Shown piece by piece: positions 51,563 through 61,600 of a DNA stretch of 64,000 bases (its first letter is position 1; each line of letters starts with the position of its first letter). Position numbers and translations under genes: made by a program. The notes below the pieces were generated by a model. It saw nothing but the letters and a program-made list of their open reading frames with translations. It was not told the origin of the DNA and made no database searches. Source of the stretch: JADJXV01 sp046328995 (GTDB lineage Bacteria; Bacteroidota; Ignavibacteria; Kapaibacteriales; UBA961); the NCBI GenBank assembly GCA_046328995.1, contig JAXLVN010000004.1:310001-374000 (forward strand), read 5' to 3'.

Positions 51563-53839
51563 ATGAAGTCCTTATATTCTTTACTCATTGCACTCTTCGT
51601 TCTTACAGGTACGATGCAGGCACAATTCCCGCGTAAAATTCATTATCAGGGTGTCATTCAAGGTGCCGGTGGTGCACTTAATGGCATGCATGCTTTAAAG
51701 TTAACGATCTATGAGTCGCAGACGGGAGGCGCTGTACTCTCATCCGAAACGCAACAGCTCCAGGTATCCAACGGACTCTTCAGTACCGTTCTCGGAGAAT
51801 TCGTACCGCTGAACATGCCGTTTGACAGGCAATACTGGCTCGGCATTTCCATCGACGGCGGAGAAGAGCTCACGCCACGAACACCGTTTACGGCTACCGG
51901 CTATGCCTTCATGGCTCTTTCCGTGCCGGACACCTCTCTGACGACCCTCAAAATCAACAAAAGCGGTTCGAAGCCCGGACAAGGAATTATCTCAACCGAC
52001 AAAGGCGCCAAATGGAGCGATGTCGTGACTCACATCTACCCACACCCGTCGCTCTATGTGACAAGTAATACAGGAGATGTGACAATTGGCGTAGCGCCCG
52101 GCGGTATCAGCGAAGGTATGCTTGGTGATGGCGCAGTGACTGCTGCAAAGCTTGCAACTACCGGTATTCCCCTCAATGGACAGGTGTTGACTTTTACGAG
52201 TGAAAATGGTGGCACGATTAAGTGGAAATTCCCGCCAAGCGGTGGATTCGCCTTGCCGTTTGCCGGCACCGTCGATCATAATAACCCGGCGTTTGATGTG
52301 ACGAATACCGGAAACGGTGCGGCAGGACGCTTTGTGCAGTCCGGCCCGAGCAACACTCCCGCCCTACAAGTCGAGACCGTCGGCGCAGGCAGTGCATTCT
52401 CGGCAGTAACTACAGGAATATCCAATGCAGGACTCTTTCAGGTGAATAATCCTGTTGGCGCAGTGCCCGCTCTCCGCAGTGATAATAATAGTATCTTCGG
52501 CGTTGCAATTGAAGGAACTGCTACCCACGCTACAGGCCGTACTACGGGAGTAAGCGGACGTTCTCTGTCGAATGCTGACAGCGCGCGTGGTGTGTTCGGT
52601 CAAGTCGTCAATGCTAATCCCGGCATCTATGCCAGCGGCGTACGCGGCCTCAGCGCCAATACCACCGCCACCGGCTACGGCGTATGGGGTACGCATTCCG
52701 GTAAGGGCTCGGGCGTGTATGGTAATTCTACCCTCGGCGTGGGCGTACGCGGTGTAAGCCGTGACAGCGTTGCCATCTACGCGCTCCACAGCGCAGCCAC
52801 CGGTACTAATCCCGCTATCGTCGGCGAAACAAATTCAGCAGCAGACTCGAGTATGGGTATCATCGGACGTATCGCATCAACTACCGTGGGAATTAACTCC
52901 TCCGGCGTCTATGGCGCAATCAATGACACCAACGCCACCGGTAACGGTGTATGGGGTTGGCACGGCGGCTTCGGTCGCGGCGTCTATGGCAGCTCGAATA
53001 AAGGCGTCGGCGTGCTCGGCGCAAGTGCCGATAGCAATGGTGTGGTAGGTATTCACACAGCTACCACCGGTACAACAGCCGGCGTTCGCGGTGAATCGAG
53101 ATCGACAGCAGCAGGCGCAAGCGCTGTGCTCGGTGTGATGAGCGCAACCAATGCAGGCGCGACCTCAGCAGGCGTGCGTGGAGCGAATAACAACACTGCC
53201 GCAAATGGTTATGGCGTATGGGGTTCACATGCAGGTAACGGCGTCGGCGTAGCCGGTACTACCGTTGGCGGTACGGGTGTGATGGGAACAGCGACGTCAA
53301 CCTCTGCTGCGAGTTATGGCGTGTCCGGTCAATCAGCAAGTTCGACCGGTACCGGTGTCTATGGCGCAGCGACGTCAACCACCGGTAAAAATTACGGTGT
53401 GTATGGTCAAGCGACAAGTGACTCTTCAAGCGCTGTTTATGGCGTGAATTCGAATACATCAGCCACGGCGTATGCCGGTAATTTCAAAGGAAAAGTGAAT
53501 GTAAGTGGTGATATTACCAAAACATACTCAGCCACATCGCCAACGGCAGAACGCCGCGCAGTACCCATCTGCTACGGTACGGTCAATGCAAACGGTACCA
53601 TCGCCTCCGGCACACCGAATTTCTCGGCAGCATGGACAGCAGGCGGCGATTATGTGATTCAAATCGAAGGTGAAAATTATAATGGTACCAACTACACAAC
53701 AGTCGTAACGCCAATCGGAAATGTACCGCTCATCGGTACCACCTATGCAATTTCCAATGCATTCCTCGGCGTGAGAATATTTAATATGTCTTCGACGGCG
53801 ATTCAAAATGGATTTAGCTTTATTGTGTATAAGCCGTGA
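51563..53839 (+). CDS. Large secreted repeat protein (GVYG-type glycine-rich beta-repeats)
   Basis: 758 residues. Signal peptide ends TMQAQ (about 21). The N-terminal module FPRKIHYQGVIQGAGGALNGMHALKLTIYES...PFTATGYAFMAL (22-118) is a recurring head domain of surface repeat proteins in this group. Residues about 230-660 are dozens of imperfect 15-25-residue repeats with GVYG, GVWG, GVRG and GVMG turns (for example ATGYGVWGTHSGKGSGVYGN), a pattern fitting a long beta-helix or fibre. A distinct C-terminal domain follows (about 665-758, RAVPICYGTVNANGTIASG). There is no T9SS CTD of the usual type. Likely a surface fibre. Confidence 0.8.
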   Translation: MKSLYSLLIALFVLTGTMQAQFPRKIHYQGVIQGAGGALNGMHALKLTIYESQTGGAVLSSETQQLQVSNGLFSTVLGEFVPLNMPFDRQYWLGISIDGGEELTPRTPFTATGYAFMALSVPDTSLTTLKINKSGSKPGQGIISTDKGAKWSDVVTHIYPHPSLYVTSNTGDVTIGVAPGGISEGMLGDGAVTAAKLATTGIPLNGQVLTFTSENGGTIKWKFPPSGGFALPFAGTVDHNNPAFDVTNTGNGAAGRFVQSGPSNTPALQVETVGAGSAFSAVTTGISNAGLFQVNNPVGAVPALRSDNNSIFGVAIEGTATHATGRTTGVSGRSLSNADSARGVFGQVVNANPGIYASGVRGLSANTTATGYGVWGTHSGKGSGVYGNSTLGVGVRGVSRDSVAIYALHSAATGTNPAIVGETNSAADSSMGIIGRIASTTVGINSSGVYGAINDTNATGNGVWGWHGGFGRGVYGSSNKGVGVLGASADSNGVVGIHTATTGTTAGVRGESRSTAAGASAVLGVMSATNAGATSAGVRGANNNTAANGYGVWGSHAGNGVGVAGTTVGGTGVMGTATSTSAASYGVSGQSASSTGTGVYGAATSTTGKNYGVYGQATSDSSSAVYGVNSNTSATAYAGNFKGKVNVSGDITKTYSATSPTAERRAVPICYGTVNANGTIASGTPNFSAAWTAGGDYVIQIEGENYNGTNYTTVVTPIGNVPLIGTTYAISNAFLGVRIFNMSSTAIQNGFSFIVYKP

Positions 53840-53928
53840 GTTAGTGGTAAGTGGTAAGTCGTAAGTCATTAAGAAGTGGTGGGTTCCGTCACATTGAGCT
53901 TGCCGAAGTGTTCAGACGTTGCAGGTAT

Positions 53929-54017
53929 CTCTGCGTTCTTTGCGCCTTTGCGTTAATTTCTTATTAAACAAATAGTTATGTTTTAATTTTAACGCAAAGG
54001 CGCAGAGGTCGCAAAGA
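53929..54017. repeat. Inverted pair of TTAACGCAAAG-family arms, copy 5
   Basis: CTCTGCGTTCTTTGCGCCTT TGCGTTAA at 53929-53956 and the inverted TTTTAACGCAAAGGCGCAGA GGTCGCAAAG at 53987-54017, with a 30-base AT-rich centre. Before it, 53836-53880 has short TAAGTGG and TAAGTCG units that begin at the stop codon of the repeat protein. CACATTGAGCTTGCCGAAGTG at 53891-53911 resembles yet another dispersed repeat. Confidence 0.75.
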
Positions 54018-54065
54018 TTATAGCTGTAGAATTTACCTTGAACCTGACCCAAAAATTAAAAACCT

Positions 54066-54857
54066 ATGCCCGAACATCTGACGATTGAGCCAATCGGAAT
54101 CCTGCGGTCGCCCTATACCGACAAGTATGATGCACCGCGGCAGCCGGCGGTCGATGGGAAGCGGAATGAAAGCGTGATTACGCTCTACCCGCATCGGAAT
54201 TATGAGCAGGCGCTCGAAGACTTGACGGGGTTTGAACGGGTGTGGATCGTGTCGTGGTTCCACCGAAACGCGCAGTGGAAACCGAAAGTACTACCCCCGA
54301 GAAGCGGACGCACGAAACGTGGAGTGTTCGCGACGCGCTCGCCGCACCGACCGAATCCTATCGGGCTCACGGTGTGTGAACTCGTGAAAATAAAAGGACT
54401 TCGCGTGTATGTCCGCGATGTGGACCTGCTCGACGAAACGCCGATTCTCGACATTAAACCCTATATCCCGTACGCCGATAGCTTCCCGGACTCCCGCATA
54501 GGCTGGCTTGCGGAGGCAGAAGCGAACGCGCAGGTATTTGAAATTACCCTTTCGGATGTAGCACGCGCGCAGCTTGACTGGTTAGAGGTGCATTCCGAAC
54601 TCAACCTTCGTTCGGTAGCATTTCCGGTGCTCAGGCGTGATCCGTTCCCGTATTCCTCTCGAAGAATTGTTGCGACGGATGCGGGGTTTTGCATGGCGGT
54701 TAAGTCCTGGCGGATTCATTTTCAAATTCTTGAAAATACAGTCCATATCGAACGTATTGCAAGCGGCTACAGCAAGGAATATGTCTTTGTGAATCCGGAG
54801 GGACATGAGCTTAATGACCACCCGGCGCATCGGGGATTTTATCAGGTGTGGGAATGA
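54066..54857 (+). CDS. trmO: tRNA (N6-threonylcarbamoyladenosine37-N6)-methyltransferase TrmO
   Basis: 263 residues. TrmO adds a methyl group to the t6A base 37 of threonine tRNAs, using S-adenosylmethionine in an unusual beta-barrel fold. The signature TRSPHRPNPIGLT (about 96-108), the N-terminal PIGILRSPYTDKYDAPRQP and LTGFERVWIVSWFHRN are clear. The C-terminal half (DTPILDIKPYIPYADSFPD-like segment, then a long variable domain) matches the longer bacterial form. It is monocistronic and follows a repeat-rich gap. Confidence 0.9.
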   Translation: MPEHLTIEPIGILRSPYTDKYDAPRQPAVDGKRNESVITLYPHRNYEQALEDLTGFERVWIVSWFHRNAQWKPKVLPPRSGRTKRGVFATRSPHRPNPIGLTVCELVKIKGLRVYVRDVDLLDETPILDIKPYIPYADSFPDSRIGWLAEAEANAQVFEITLSDVARAQLDWLEVHSELNLRSVAFPVLRRDPFPYSSRRIVATDAGFCMAVKSWRIHFQILENTVHIERIASGYSKEYVFVNPEGHELNDHPAHRGFYQVWE

Positions 54858-54886
54858 ATTGGGGCTTCTCTACTGCGCTGGTTTAC

Positions 54887-54939
54887 CGCAAAGTTCGCTC
54901 AGGTATCGCAAAGTTCGCTCAGGTATCGCAAAGTTCGCT
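54887..54939. repeat. Tandem 20-mer CGCAAAGTTCGCTCAGGTAT, 2.65 copies
   Basis: Units start at 54887, 54907 and 54927; the first two are identical and the third ends after 13 bases. It fills most of the gap between trmO and the YciI gene. Confidence 0.88.
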
Positions 54940-54998
54940 GAGTGTAGTATCGTTTTCCAGTTGAATATTTTTAATTTCTACTGACATTATAAATCTCC

Positions 54999-55301
54999 AT
55001 GAATCAATGGGTCTATCTCCTCACTCCCGCGCGACTTGAAATGGTCACCGGGCAGGCAACGGAGGATGAAATCAGCGCCGTATCGAGGCATTTTGCCTAT
55101 CTTCAGGATTTAACCGAAAAGGGAATCATGATACTCGTCGGTCGTACGCAGAATAATGATGAACATACCTTCGGCATCGCAATCTTTGAAGCGCCGGATG
55201 AAGCGGCCGCCCGCATAATTATGGAGAATGATCCGGCAGTACAGTCAGGCGTGATGAAAGCGACATTGTATCCATATTTCATTGCACTTATGCGCAAATA
55301 A
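54999..55301 (+). CDS. YciI-like (YCII-related) small protein
   Basis: 100 residues. The ferredoxin-like YCII fold is suggested by WVYLLTPARLEMV, a central HFAYLQDLTEKGIMILVGRT with the conserved histidine, IAIFEAPDEAAARIIMENDPAVQSGV and the closing ATLYPYF. Members are thought to bind small ligands; the enzymatic role is unclear. It precedes the MoxR ATPase gene by 58 bases on the same strand. Confidence 0.82.
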   Translation: MNQWVYLLTPARLEMVTGQATEDEISAVSRHFAYLQDLTEKGIMILVGRTQNNDEHTFGIAIFEAPDEAAARIIMENDPAVQSGVMKATLYPYFIALMRK

Positions 55302-55359
55302 ATCATCTCCAATCTTAACAATCAGCGCCATCAGCGTGCTATTAACATTTGAAATTACT

Positions 55360-56376
55360 ATGGAATCACACGAAGAAATACAGTCCGAAGAAACAAGTCA
55401 AGCAGACGCATCTTTTCACAACCGAACAGATGTCACCCGCCTCCAAAATGCGGCCGAAAGTATCCGCACCGAAATCCGTAAAATCGTCGTAGGGCAAAAG
55501 TCGATGATCGATCTGCTCATCGCCGCTGTCCTCGCCGACGGGCATGTACTCATCGAAGGCGTGCCCGGCATCGCCAAAACACTGACGGCAAAATTACTCG
55601 CCCGCACGCTCGATGTGGGGTTCCAACGAATACAATTCACCCCCGACCTCATGCCGTCGGATGTGCTTGGTACTTCTGTCTTTAACCCAAAGTCTGTGGA
55701 GTTTGAATTTCGCCCGGGACCCATTTTTTCGCATTTAATTCTCATCGATGAAATTAACCGCGCGCCTGCCAAAACGCAAGCCGCATTATTCGAAGTAATG
55801 GAAGAGCGTCAAGTCACGATCGACGGCACGACCTATACGATGGACCGTCCGTTCCTTGTTGTCGCCACGCAGAATCCGATTGACCAGGAAGGCACGTATC
55901 GCTTACCCGAAGCGCAGTTAGACAGGTTTTTATTCAAAATTGAAGTCGAATATCCGACGCAGGATGAAGAAACGCGCATTCTGTCCGAATTCCACGCCCG
56001 GAAAAATGTCAATGACCTGACGGCGATCGAACCGATGATATCGGGGGCGGATATTGCGGAGTTTCAGGCAGCAGTTCGTGGCTTGCATATCGACGATAAT
56101 CTCATGAAATACATCGCGCAGATAGTAGGTAACACGCGTAATCACAACGGCTTATTCTTAGGAGCTTCTCCCCGCGCATCCATCGGTATCATGACAGCCG
56201 CAAAAGCATTTGCTGCGATGAGCGGACGTGATTTCGTAACGCCGGAGGACATCAAAGACGTCGCCCCCCATATCCTACGCCACAGAATATTACTCACTCC
56301 CGAAAAAGAAATGGAAGGCGTGACAACAGCCGATATCGTGCGTCAGATTATTGAGAAGATTGAGGTGCCGAGGTAA
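55360..56376 (+). CDS. MoxR-family AAA+ ATPase
   Basis: 338 residues from ATG 55360; a longer frame overlaps the YciI gene and is not used. Walker A GVPGIAKT, Walker B LILIDEINRAPAKTQAALFEVMEERQVTIDG, sensor VVATQNPIDQEGTYRLPEAQLDRF and the lid DIVRQII are typical MoxR/RavA-like features. Such ATPases usually act as chaperones for adjacent VWA-domain and DUF58 proteins (the Bat operon). Neither is adjacent here, so it may serve unlinked clients; the nearest VWA-domain protein, at 7149, is far away. Its stop codon TAA is the first unit of a TAAGTCG array. Confidence 0.88.
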   Translation: MESHEEIQSEETSQADASFHNRTDVTRLQNAAESIRTEIRKIVVGQKSMIDLLIAAVLADGHVLIEGVPGIAKTLTAKLLARTLDVGFQRIQFTPDLMPSDVLGTSVFNPKSVEFEFRPGPIFSHLILIDEINRAPAKTQAALFEVMEERQVTIDGTTYTMDRPFLVVATQNPIDQEGTYRLPEAQLDRFLFKIEVEYPTQDEETRILSEFHARKNVNDLTAIEPMISGADIAEFQAAVRGLHIDDNLMKYIAQIVGNTRNHNGLFLGASPRASIGIMTAAKAFAAMSGRDFVTPEDIKDVAPHILRHRILLTPEKEMEGVTTADIVRQIIEKIEVPR

Positions 56377-56500
56377 GTCGATAAGTCGTAAGTCGTAAGT
56401 CGTAAGTCGTAAGTCGTAAGTCGATAAGCCGTAAGTCATTATACAATAGTAGCCCTTATAGTCCCTTTAGTCCCTTTAGTCCCTTTAGTCCCTTTAGTCA
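56374..56500. repeat. Composite array: TAAGTCG heptamers, then GTCCCTTTA nonamers
   Basis: Seven TAAGTCG units plus variants run from the TAA stop of the MoxR gene to about 56437. After 20 bases a second array of four perfect GTCCCTTTA nonamers spans 56461-56496. The same pair of motifs (TAAGTC-type and AGTCCCTTT-type) also occurs together at 27744-27932. Confidence 0.9.
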
Positions 56501-56521
56501 TCTACCGCTAGTGCCCATTGC

Positions 56522-56558
56522 GAAAAAAAAACAGCCCATGATGTAAATCACGGGCTGT
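56522..56558 (-). terminator. Intrinsic terminator after the propeller gene
   Basis: Stem ACAGCCC (one mismatch) TGAT with its complement, loop GTAA; the minus strand ends in nine T residues. It follows the 56580-58196 gene. Confidence 0.85.
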
Positions 56559-56579
56559 TCCATTACTATCCAAAACCTA

Positions 56580-58196
56580 TCACCGAGCGACCACCACCGC
56601 CTTAGAAATAATCCCCGCCGGCGTCCACACCTGCACAAAATACACACCCGCCGCCAAGTCCGACACATCCACCTCCAGCTTACCACGTACGACTAACGAC
56701 TTTCGACTAACTTCTATCCCTAAGCTGTTGAGAATTTTCACGGACGAGATATCGTCTATCCCGCTGATGGTGAATGTTGTGCTTGTAGGATTAGGGGAAA
56801 TCGAGATGCCATTTTGCAGTAAGATGGACTCTTCTTCGACGGCAGTCGGTGCGAGCGGGATATCGACTAAACCATTGGGATTGAAGATGTAGAAGAGATT
56901 GCCAATGACCATCCAGATGTTTTTGTTTTTGTCTTGGAGTAATGTCCTCGTGCCACTTGGGAGAGGGGAATTTGTTTTATTATAGCTTGTCCAATCAGTA
57001 CCGTTATAAAAATGGAGACCGGATTCTGTACTGAGCCATACATGCAAATCATTGTCAACGAGAAAAGTGTTGTTTGTTTCGTATTTAAGATTAGTTTTCG
57101 GTGCCTTTATGTGTTTCCATGTACCTCCATCAAAGTGAGATAGTATCATCGATTCTGAATTCCATGCCTGATACATACACCAAATACCGCCATTTTTATC
57201 ACAGACAACTTTCTGAACATAGTCAGAAATAATAGTACTGTCTTTTGAGAGGATACGTTCAACCGTTGTATCCTGAATCCTAACGATACCACTTTCTGAG
57301 GATGGAATCCATAAGCGATTGGTGGAGTCGATGCACCATTGATTTGTCAAGCTATCGGAACGACCGTGGATGTTTTTCCCAAGAGTAAGAGCGGTTGATT
57401 TCCAGTCACTGCCATCGAACCGAGAGAGAAAGTAATTTTTTCCTTGTCCATCTTCATTATACGCGAAGCCAAAAGGAGTACCATTCTTGTCCATTCCGGC
57501 AATTAGTCCATCTGTTTTGAGGCCGGAATTAGATGTATAGTAGGTAGTGAGGAATTTTCCGTCAAAATTGGCGATCCCTTTCCGTATCGAGAACCAAATG
57601 TCGTCGTTTTTGCCGAACATATAATAGTATATGCTGTATTGATTCTGTGGAAACACTATAGCTAGTGTATCAGTTTCCCAATGTCGATTTCGATAATGAT
57701 AGAGGGTGACCGTTTTTTCGTTTTGATACGCCATACAAATATCCCCGGCTTTGTCCTTTGTAACGAAAGAATATTCATTCAATATTGGATAGATTCCGTT
57801 TACTGCCGGACACTTCAGTGTTGTCCACTGCGCATTCTTCGCAACGCTCAGCGCGCAGGTCGCCGTTGCTGCAGTGCCGCTATTTTCAGCTTTGACGGTA
57901 AAGGTAAAAGTGCCGGTATCCTGAATGGTGGGAGTGATTTTGAGGGTAATATTCGCGTACGGAGCATTCGGCGATGTGGTTGATAATACTAATGTTCCGC
58001 TAAAAGAGCGGGACGGCGACACCGACAAAAATGCCGTTGCCTTAAAGCCATTCATTGGCAAAATACTCACAGAATATGTAGCAGTCTGACCAATCGCCAC
58101 CGACTGCACAGCAGGCGAAACTGCTACCGTAAAGGACTGCGCCGAAAGAAAACAAGGAACAAGAAAAAGCGCGCAAACGAGGAACAAAGCTTTCAT
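56580..58196 (-). CDS. Secreted Ig-like / regulator-propeller protein, T9SS cargo
   Basis: 538 residues. Signal peptide ends about residue 19 (PCFLSAQ). An Ig-like domain (20-125; VSPAVQSVAIGQTATYSVSIL...) is followed by propeller blades (FGKNDDIWFSIRKGIANFD, DSTNRLWIPSSESGIVRI, DKNGGIWCMYQAW, DNDLHVWLSTESGLHFYN, DKNKNIWMVIGNLFYIF). The C-terminal 75 residues are a T9SS type A sorting domain (ISPNPTSTTFTISGIDD ... LAAGVYFVQVWTPAG). Paralogous in design to the protein at 13632-15059. It is transcribed divergently from the 58610 protein across the triple-hairpin region. Confidence 0.84.
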   Translation of the reverse strand: MKALFLVCALFLVPCFLSAQSFTVAVSPAVQSVAIGQTATYSVSILPMNGFKATAFLSVSPSRSFSGTLVLSTTSPNAPYANITLKITPTIQDTGTFTFTVKAENSGTAATATCALSVAKNAQWTTLKCPAVNGIYPILNEYSFVTKDKAGDICMAYQNEKTVTLYHYRNRHWETDTLAIVFPQNQYSIYYYMFGKNDDIWFSIRKGIANFDGKFLTTYYTSNSGLKTDGLIAGMDKNGTPFGFAYNEDGQGKNYFLSRFDGSDWKSTALTLGKNIHGRSDSLTNQWCIDSTNRLWIPSSESGIVRIQDTTVERILSKDSTIISDYVQKVVCDKNGGIWCMYQAWNSESMILSHFDGGTWKHIKAPKTNLKYETNNTFLVDNDLHVWLSTESGLHFYNGTDWTSYNKTNSPLPSGTRTLLQDKNKNIWMVIGNLFYIFNPNGLVDIPLAPTAVEEESILLQNGISISPNPTSTTFTISGIDDISSVKILNSLGIEVSRKSLVVRGKLEVDVSDLAAGVYFVQVWTPAGIISKAVVVAR

Positions 58197-58609
58197 AAAA
58201 AACCTCCGAATGAAATGAAAAAAAGCCCGTGTGAAGGGGCAGGTAAGGAGCTGTAGGAATAACGGGGAATTAAAACAAGAGATTGTATTGTATAATCTTT
58301 ACTCGAACTTACAATTATAGTCTGTTCTGTGCAAAAAAAACTTTACCCGAACACTGAGAGCATCATTCGGAAATGATACTCTCAGGTGGGGTGAATGCAT
58401 GAACACTGAGAGCATCATTCGGAAATGATACTCTCAGGTAGGGTGAATGCATACCCAAAAACCGAGGGCATCGTTCGGAAACGATACTCTCGGAAGAGGG
58501 AGGAATTCCACGCACTCTCTGATTTTCGATTATTATTAAAAGCCAAAGTTTTATATTCGCAGTGCAATTCTGAAATTCACGCCGAAATTTCAATGTCAGG
58601 GGCAATTCT
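58197..58609. other. Divergent intergenic region with the triple hairpin
   Basis: 413 bases between two divergent T9SS cargo genes. Apart from the hairpin array (58354-58493) it is AT-rich, with A runs at 58332-58340. It presumably contains both promoters; I cannot point to clear boxes. Confidence 0.6.
58354..58493. repeat. Three tandem 32-base hairpins with covarying stems
   Basis: Copies at 58354-58385, 58406-58437 and 58462-58493. The first two are identical: CTGAGAGCATCATT, loop CGGA, AATGATACTCTCAG, with one conserved internal C-A mismatch. The third has compensatory changes at two stem pairs (T-A to C-G, A-T to G-C) and one wobble, so the structure is kept. Linkers carry GTGGGGTGAATGCAT and GTAGGGTGAATGCAT. 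Confidence 0.9.
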
Positions 58610-61600
58610 ATGATAAAATTTATCCTCCTTGTCTGCTCAATCCTCCTGCTTCAATCCACATATACTGCTGCCCAATGTATGCAGTATCCTGTTCCTTTCG
58701 CTGAACGCGTCCGCGGCGCAGACGTCATTATCGAAGGGAAAATTCTCTCCCATCGCTCATTCGCAGCCGGTAACGAAGGGATGATTTATACCGAATACAC
58801 GGCTGAAATTACCAAAATATTCAAAGGATTAGCGCAGTCACCAAAGCTAATGACAATTACCGTCGAGGGCGGAGTCGTGGGGAATGAAGCGGTGCGCGTG
58901 ATGCCGGATGTGAAGTTTAGCCAAGGGGAAACGGGGATATTCTTTCTGCAGTTGCACACGAAAAACGGAGATTTTACCGGCTACGAACCCTACGCGTGGG
59001 AACAGTGCATTGTGCGCTATGATGATAATGGTCGCGTAGGTGATATTTTCAAAACATACACCCACATTCCGGTGCTCTATTCCTCCATCGCCCGACTGCT
59101 TGGGAATTCATACCGTTCGATTCAACCGCTTATCCTGCCGAGTGCTCGATTGAATACTAAACTGAAAGCTAAGGGGGAAAAGACGCTAGCTGCTGCTATT
59201 ACGAACTTTACGCCGACGACGATTACCGCCGGAACCTACTCCGTGCTCACGATTAACGGTTCGGGTTTTGGCGCCTCCTACACCGGCGCTGCGAAAGTCG
59301 ATTTCCGGAATTCCGATGATGGCGGAGCGTCATTTATATCGGCGGCCGCGAGTCAGATCGTCTCGTGGACGGACAATCAAATTCAAGTGCGCGTACCCGA
59401 GGCATCCGGTACCGGTGTGATACGGGTGACGGGTGTCGATGGATCGCAGGCAACGTCCGGGGGAACGGTAACGGTTGATTTTGCGGTGTTTAATGTGACT
59501 GATCAAAATAACGCCATTCAGCAGACCTACCTTCCGAATGTCAATGGTACGGGCGGCTACACTCTCACCTTTAATACGAATTTCAGCACCAATACCGATG
59601 CAGTCTCTGCTTTTAAGCGGGCGCTCAAGTCCTGGCGCTGCGGGACATTTGTCAATTATGGTCTCGCGACCGGCACGACAAACGTTAATTGTAATAATGG
59701 TACCGACGGCGTTAATGTAGTAGCGTTTGATGATAATTGCACCCTCGCGACCGGCGTTCTCGGCGTGACATACTCCTACTGGAGCGGCTGCAATACCACC
59801 TACTGGCGCCTCCGCGAGATGGATTATATCTTCAAAGCAAGCGCGCCGGCCGGTGGATGGAATTTCGGTCCGGGAGCAACAACAGGTAATAAATATGACT
59901 TCCAATCGGTATGCCTTCATGAGCTCGGACACGGACATCAATTAGGCCATATTATCGCCAATGGAAAAGTAATGCATTATGCATTAGGAGCTAATACTGA
60001 TGTTCGTACACTCAACACCGTGAGCGATATCGGAGGCGGCAATGACGTCGTAGCGAGAAGTATTACCACCAAGCCCTGCGGTCCGGGCGTGATGACCAAG
60101 CTCACCGCCGGGACTTGTGATGTAGGAATTGCACCTACTGCCGCTTTCATCGGCTCGCCGCTTCAGGGCTGCGTGCCACTCACCGTGAACTTCACCGACC
60201 AAAGCACTGACAGCCCCACGTCTTGGGAATGGGACTTCAAAAATGACGGTTCGGCTACGAGCACCGTACAGAATCCAAGCTATACCTACACCACCCCGGG
60301 AACGTATTCCGTAAAACTCACTGCGTCGAATGCCAGTGGCACAAGTCCATTAACCCGAACAAGCTACATCAACGTTTACGCGCCGCCCACGGTGGATGCA
60401 GGCACGGATAAAGTACTATGTTACGGCGGATCGGCGCAGCTCGGAGGAGCACCCACGGCTACCGGCACGCTGCCGCCCTATACGTATTCATGGAGTCCGG
60501 TGACAGGACTCGATAATCCGTCTCTTCCGAACCCTATCGTCACCGCTACATCATCCGTACCTGTTGTCTATACTGTTACCGTAACCGACGGACGTACCTG
60601 TTCAGCACAGAAGACCGTATCCGTCTCGACGTATCCACGGGCTGTGGTCAATGCAGGTGCCGATAAATCACTATGTTTTGGTGGAAATACCCTTCTTGGA
60701 GGCGCGCCAACGGCAAGCGGCGGCACTCCGCCCTATACCTATGCATGGACACCGATCGCCGGACTGAATGATCCAACAACTGCGAATCCAACAGCAGCAC
60801 CGACAAGCAACACCACCTATATCGTCGCCGTGACGGATGCGAATTCCTGCGTAACGCGCGACACTGTAGTACTTACAATTTACCCCAAAGCGACCGTGAA
60901 TGCCGGCGCCGACAAAGCCGTGTGCATCGGCCTCGGTACAAGTATCGGCGGCGCGAGCGTCGCGACCGGGGGTACGCCGCCTTATACGTATCTGTGGACT
61001 CCGGCGACCGGGCTGAACTCCACAGCATCGCCTAATCCTACCGCAACACCAACAGTTACCACCGATTACCTCCTTACGGTAACGGACGCTAATTCCTGCC
61101 AAACACGGGATACGGTGCGGGTTACGGTGAATCCTCTGCCGACGCCGACAATTACCTCCCTGCGCCCGACAACCTTCTGCGAGGGCGACAGCACCACACT
61201 CGATGCAGGAAGTTATAAAAAATATCTGTGGTCGAATGGTGATACAACGCGAACAATTCACCCGAAAATCGCCGGAGCATATACCGTAAAAGTTACGAAT
61301 ACGACCGACTGTGAGCAAACCTCCGCACCGGTGACGGTAACGGTCAATCCAAAACCCACACCGGTGATTACCTCACAAAAGCCAACGTCCTTCTGTGAAG
61401 GTGAAAATACCGTGCTCGACGCCGGAAGCGGTTTTAAATCCTATGAATGGTCCAATGGCGCGACCACACAAACTACGACCATTACTCAAACTGGGAATTA
61501 TACGGTAACTGTCACGAATGCAAATGATTGCAAAGCTACGTCTGCTCCAATTGCCGTGACGGTCAACGCCAAGCCGCCGGTCGCGATTACGGGTCCGAAT

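Noticed and set aside
58354..58493. CRISPR array or terminator cluster
   Set aside because: Spacers are near-identical to one another (GTRGGGTGAATGCAT) and no T run follows the hairpins.
59330..59941. Minus-strand ORF of 203 residues inside the large protease gene
   Set aside because: Antisense to a long, domain-rich coding region and without any recognisable feature.
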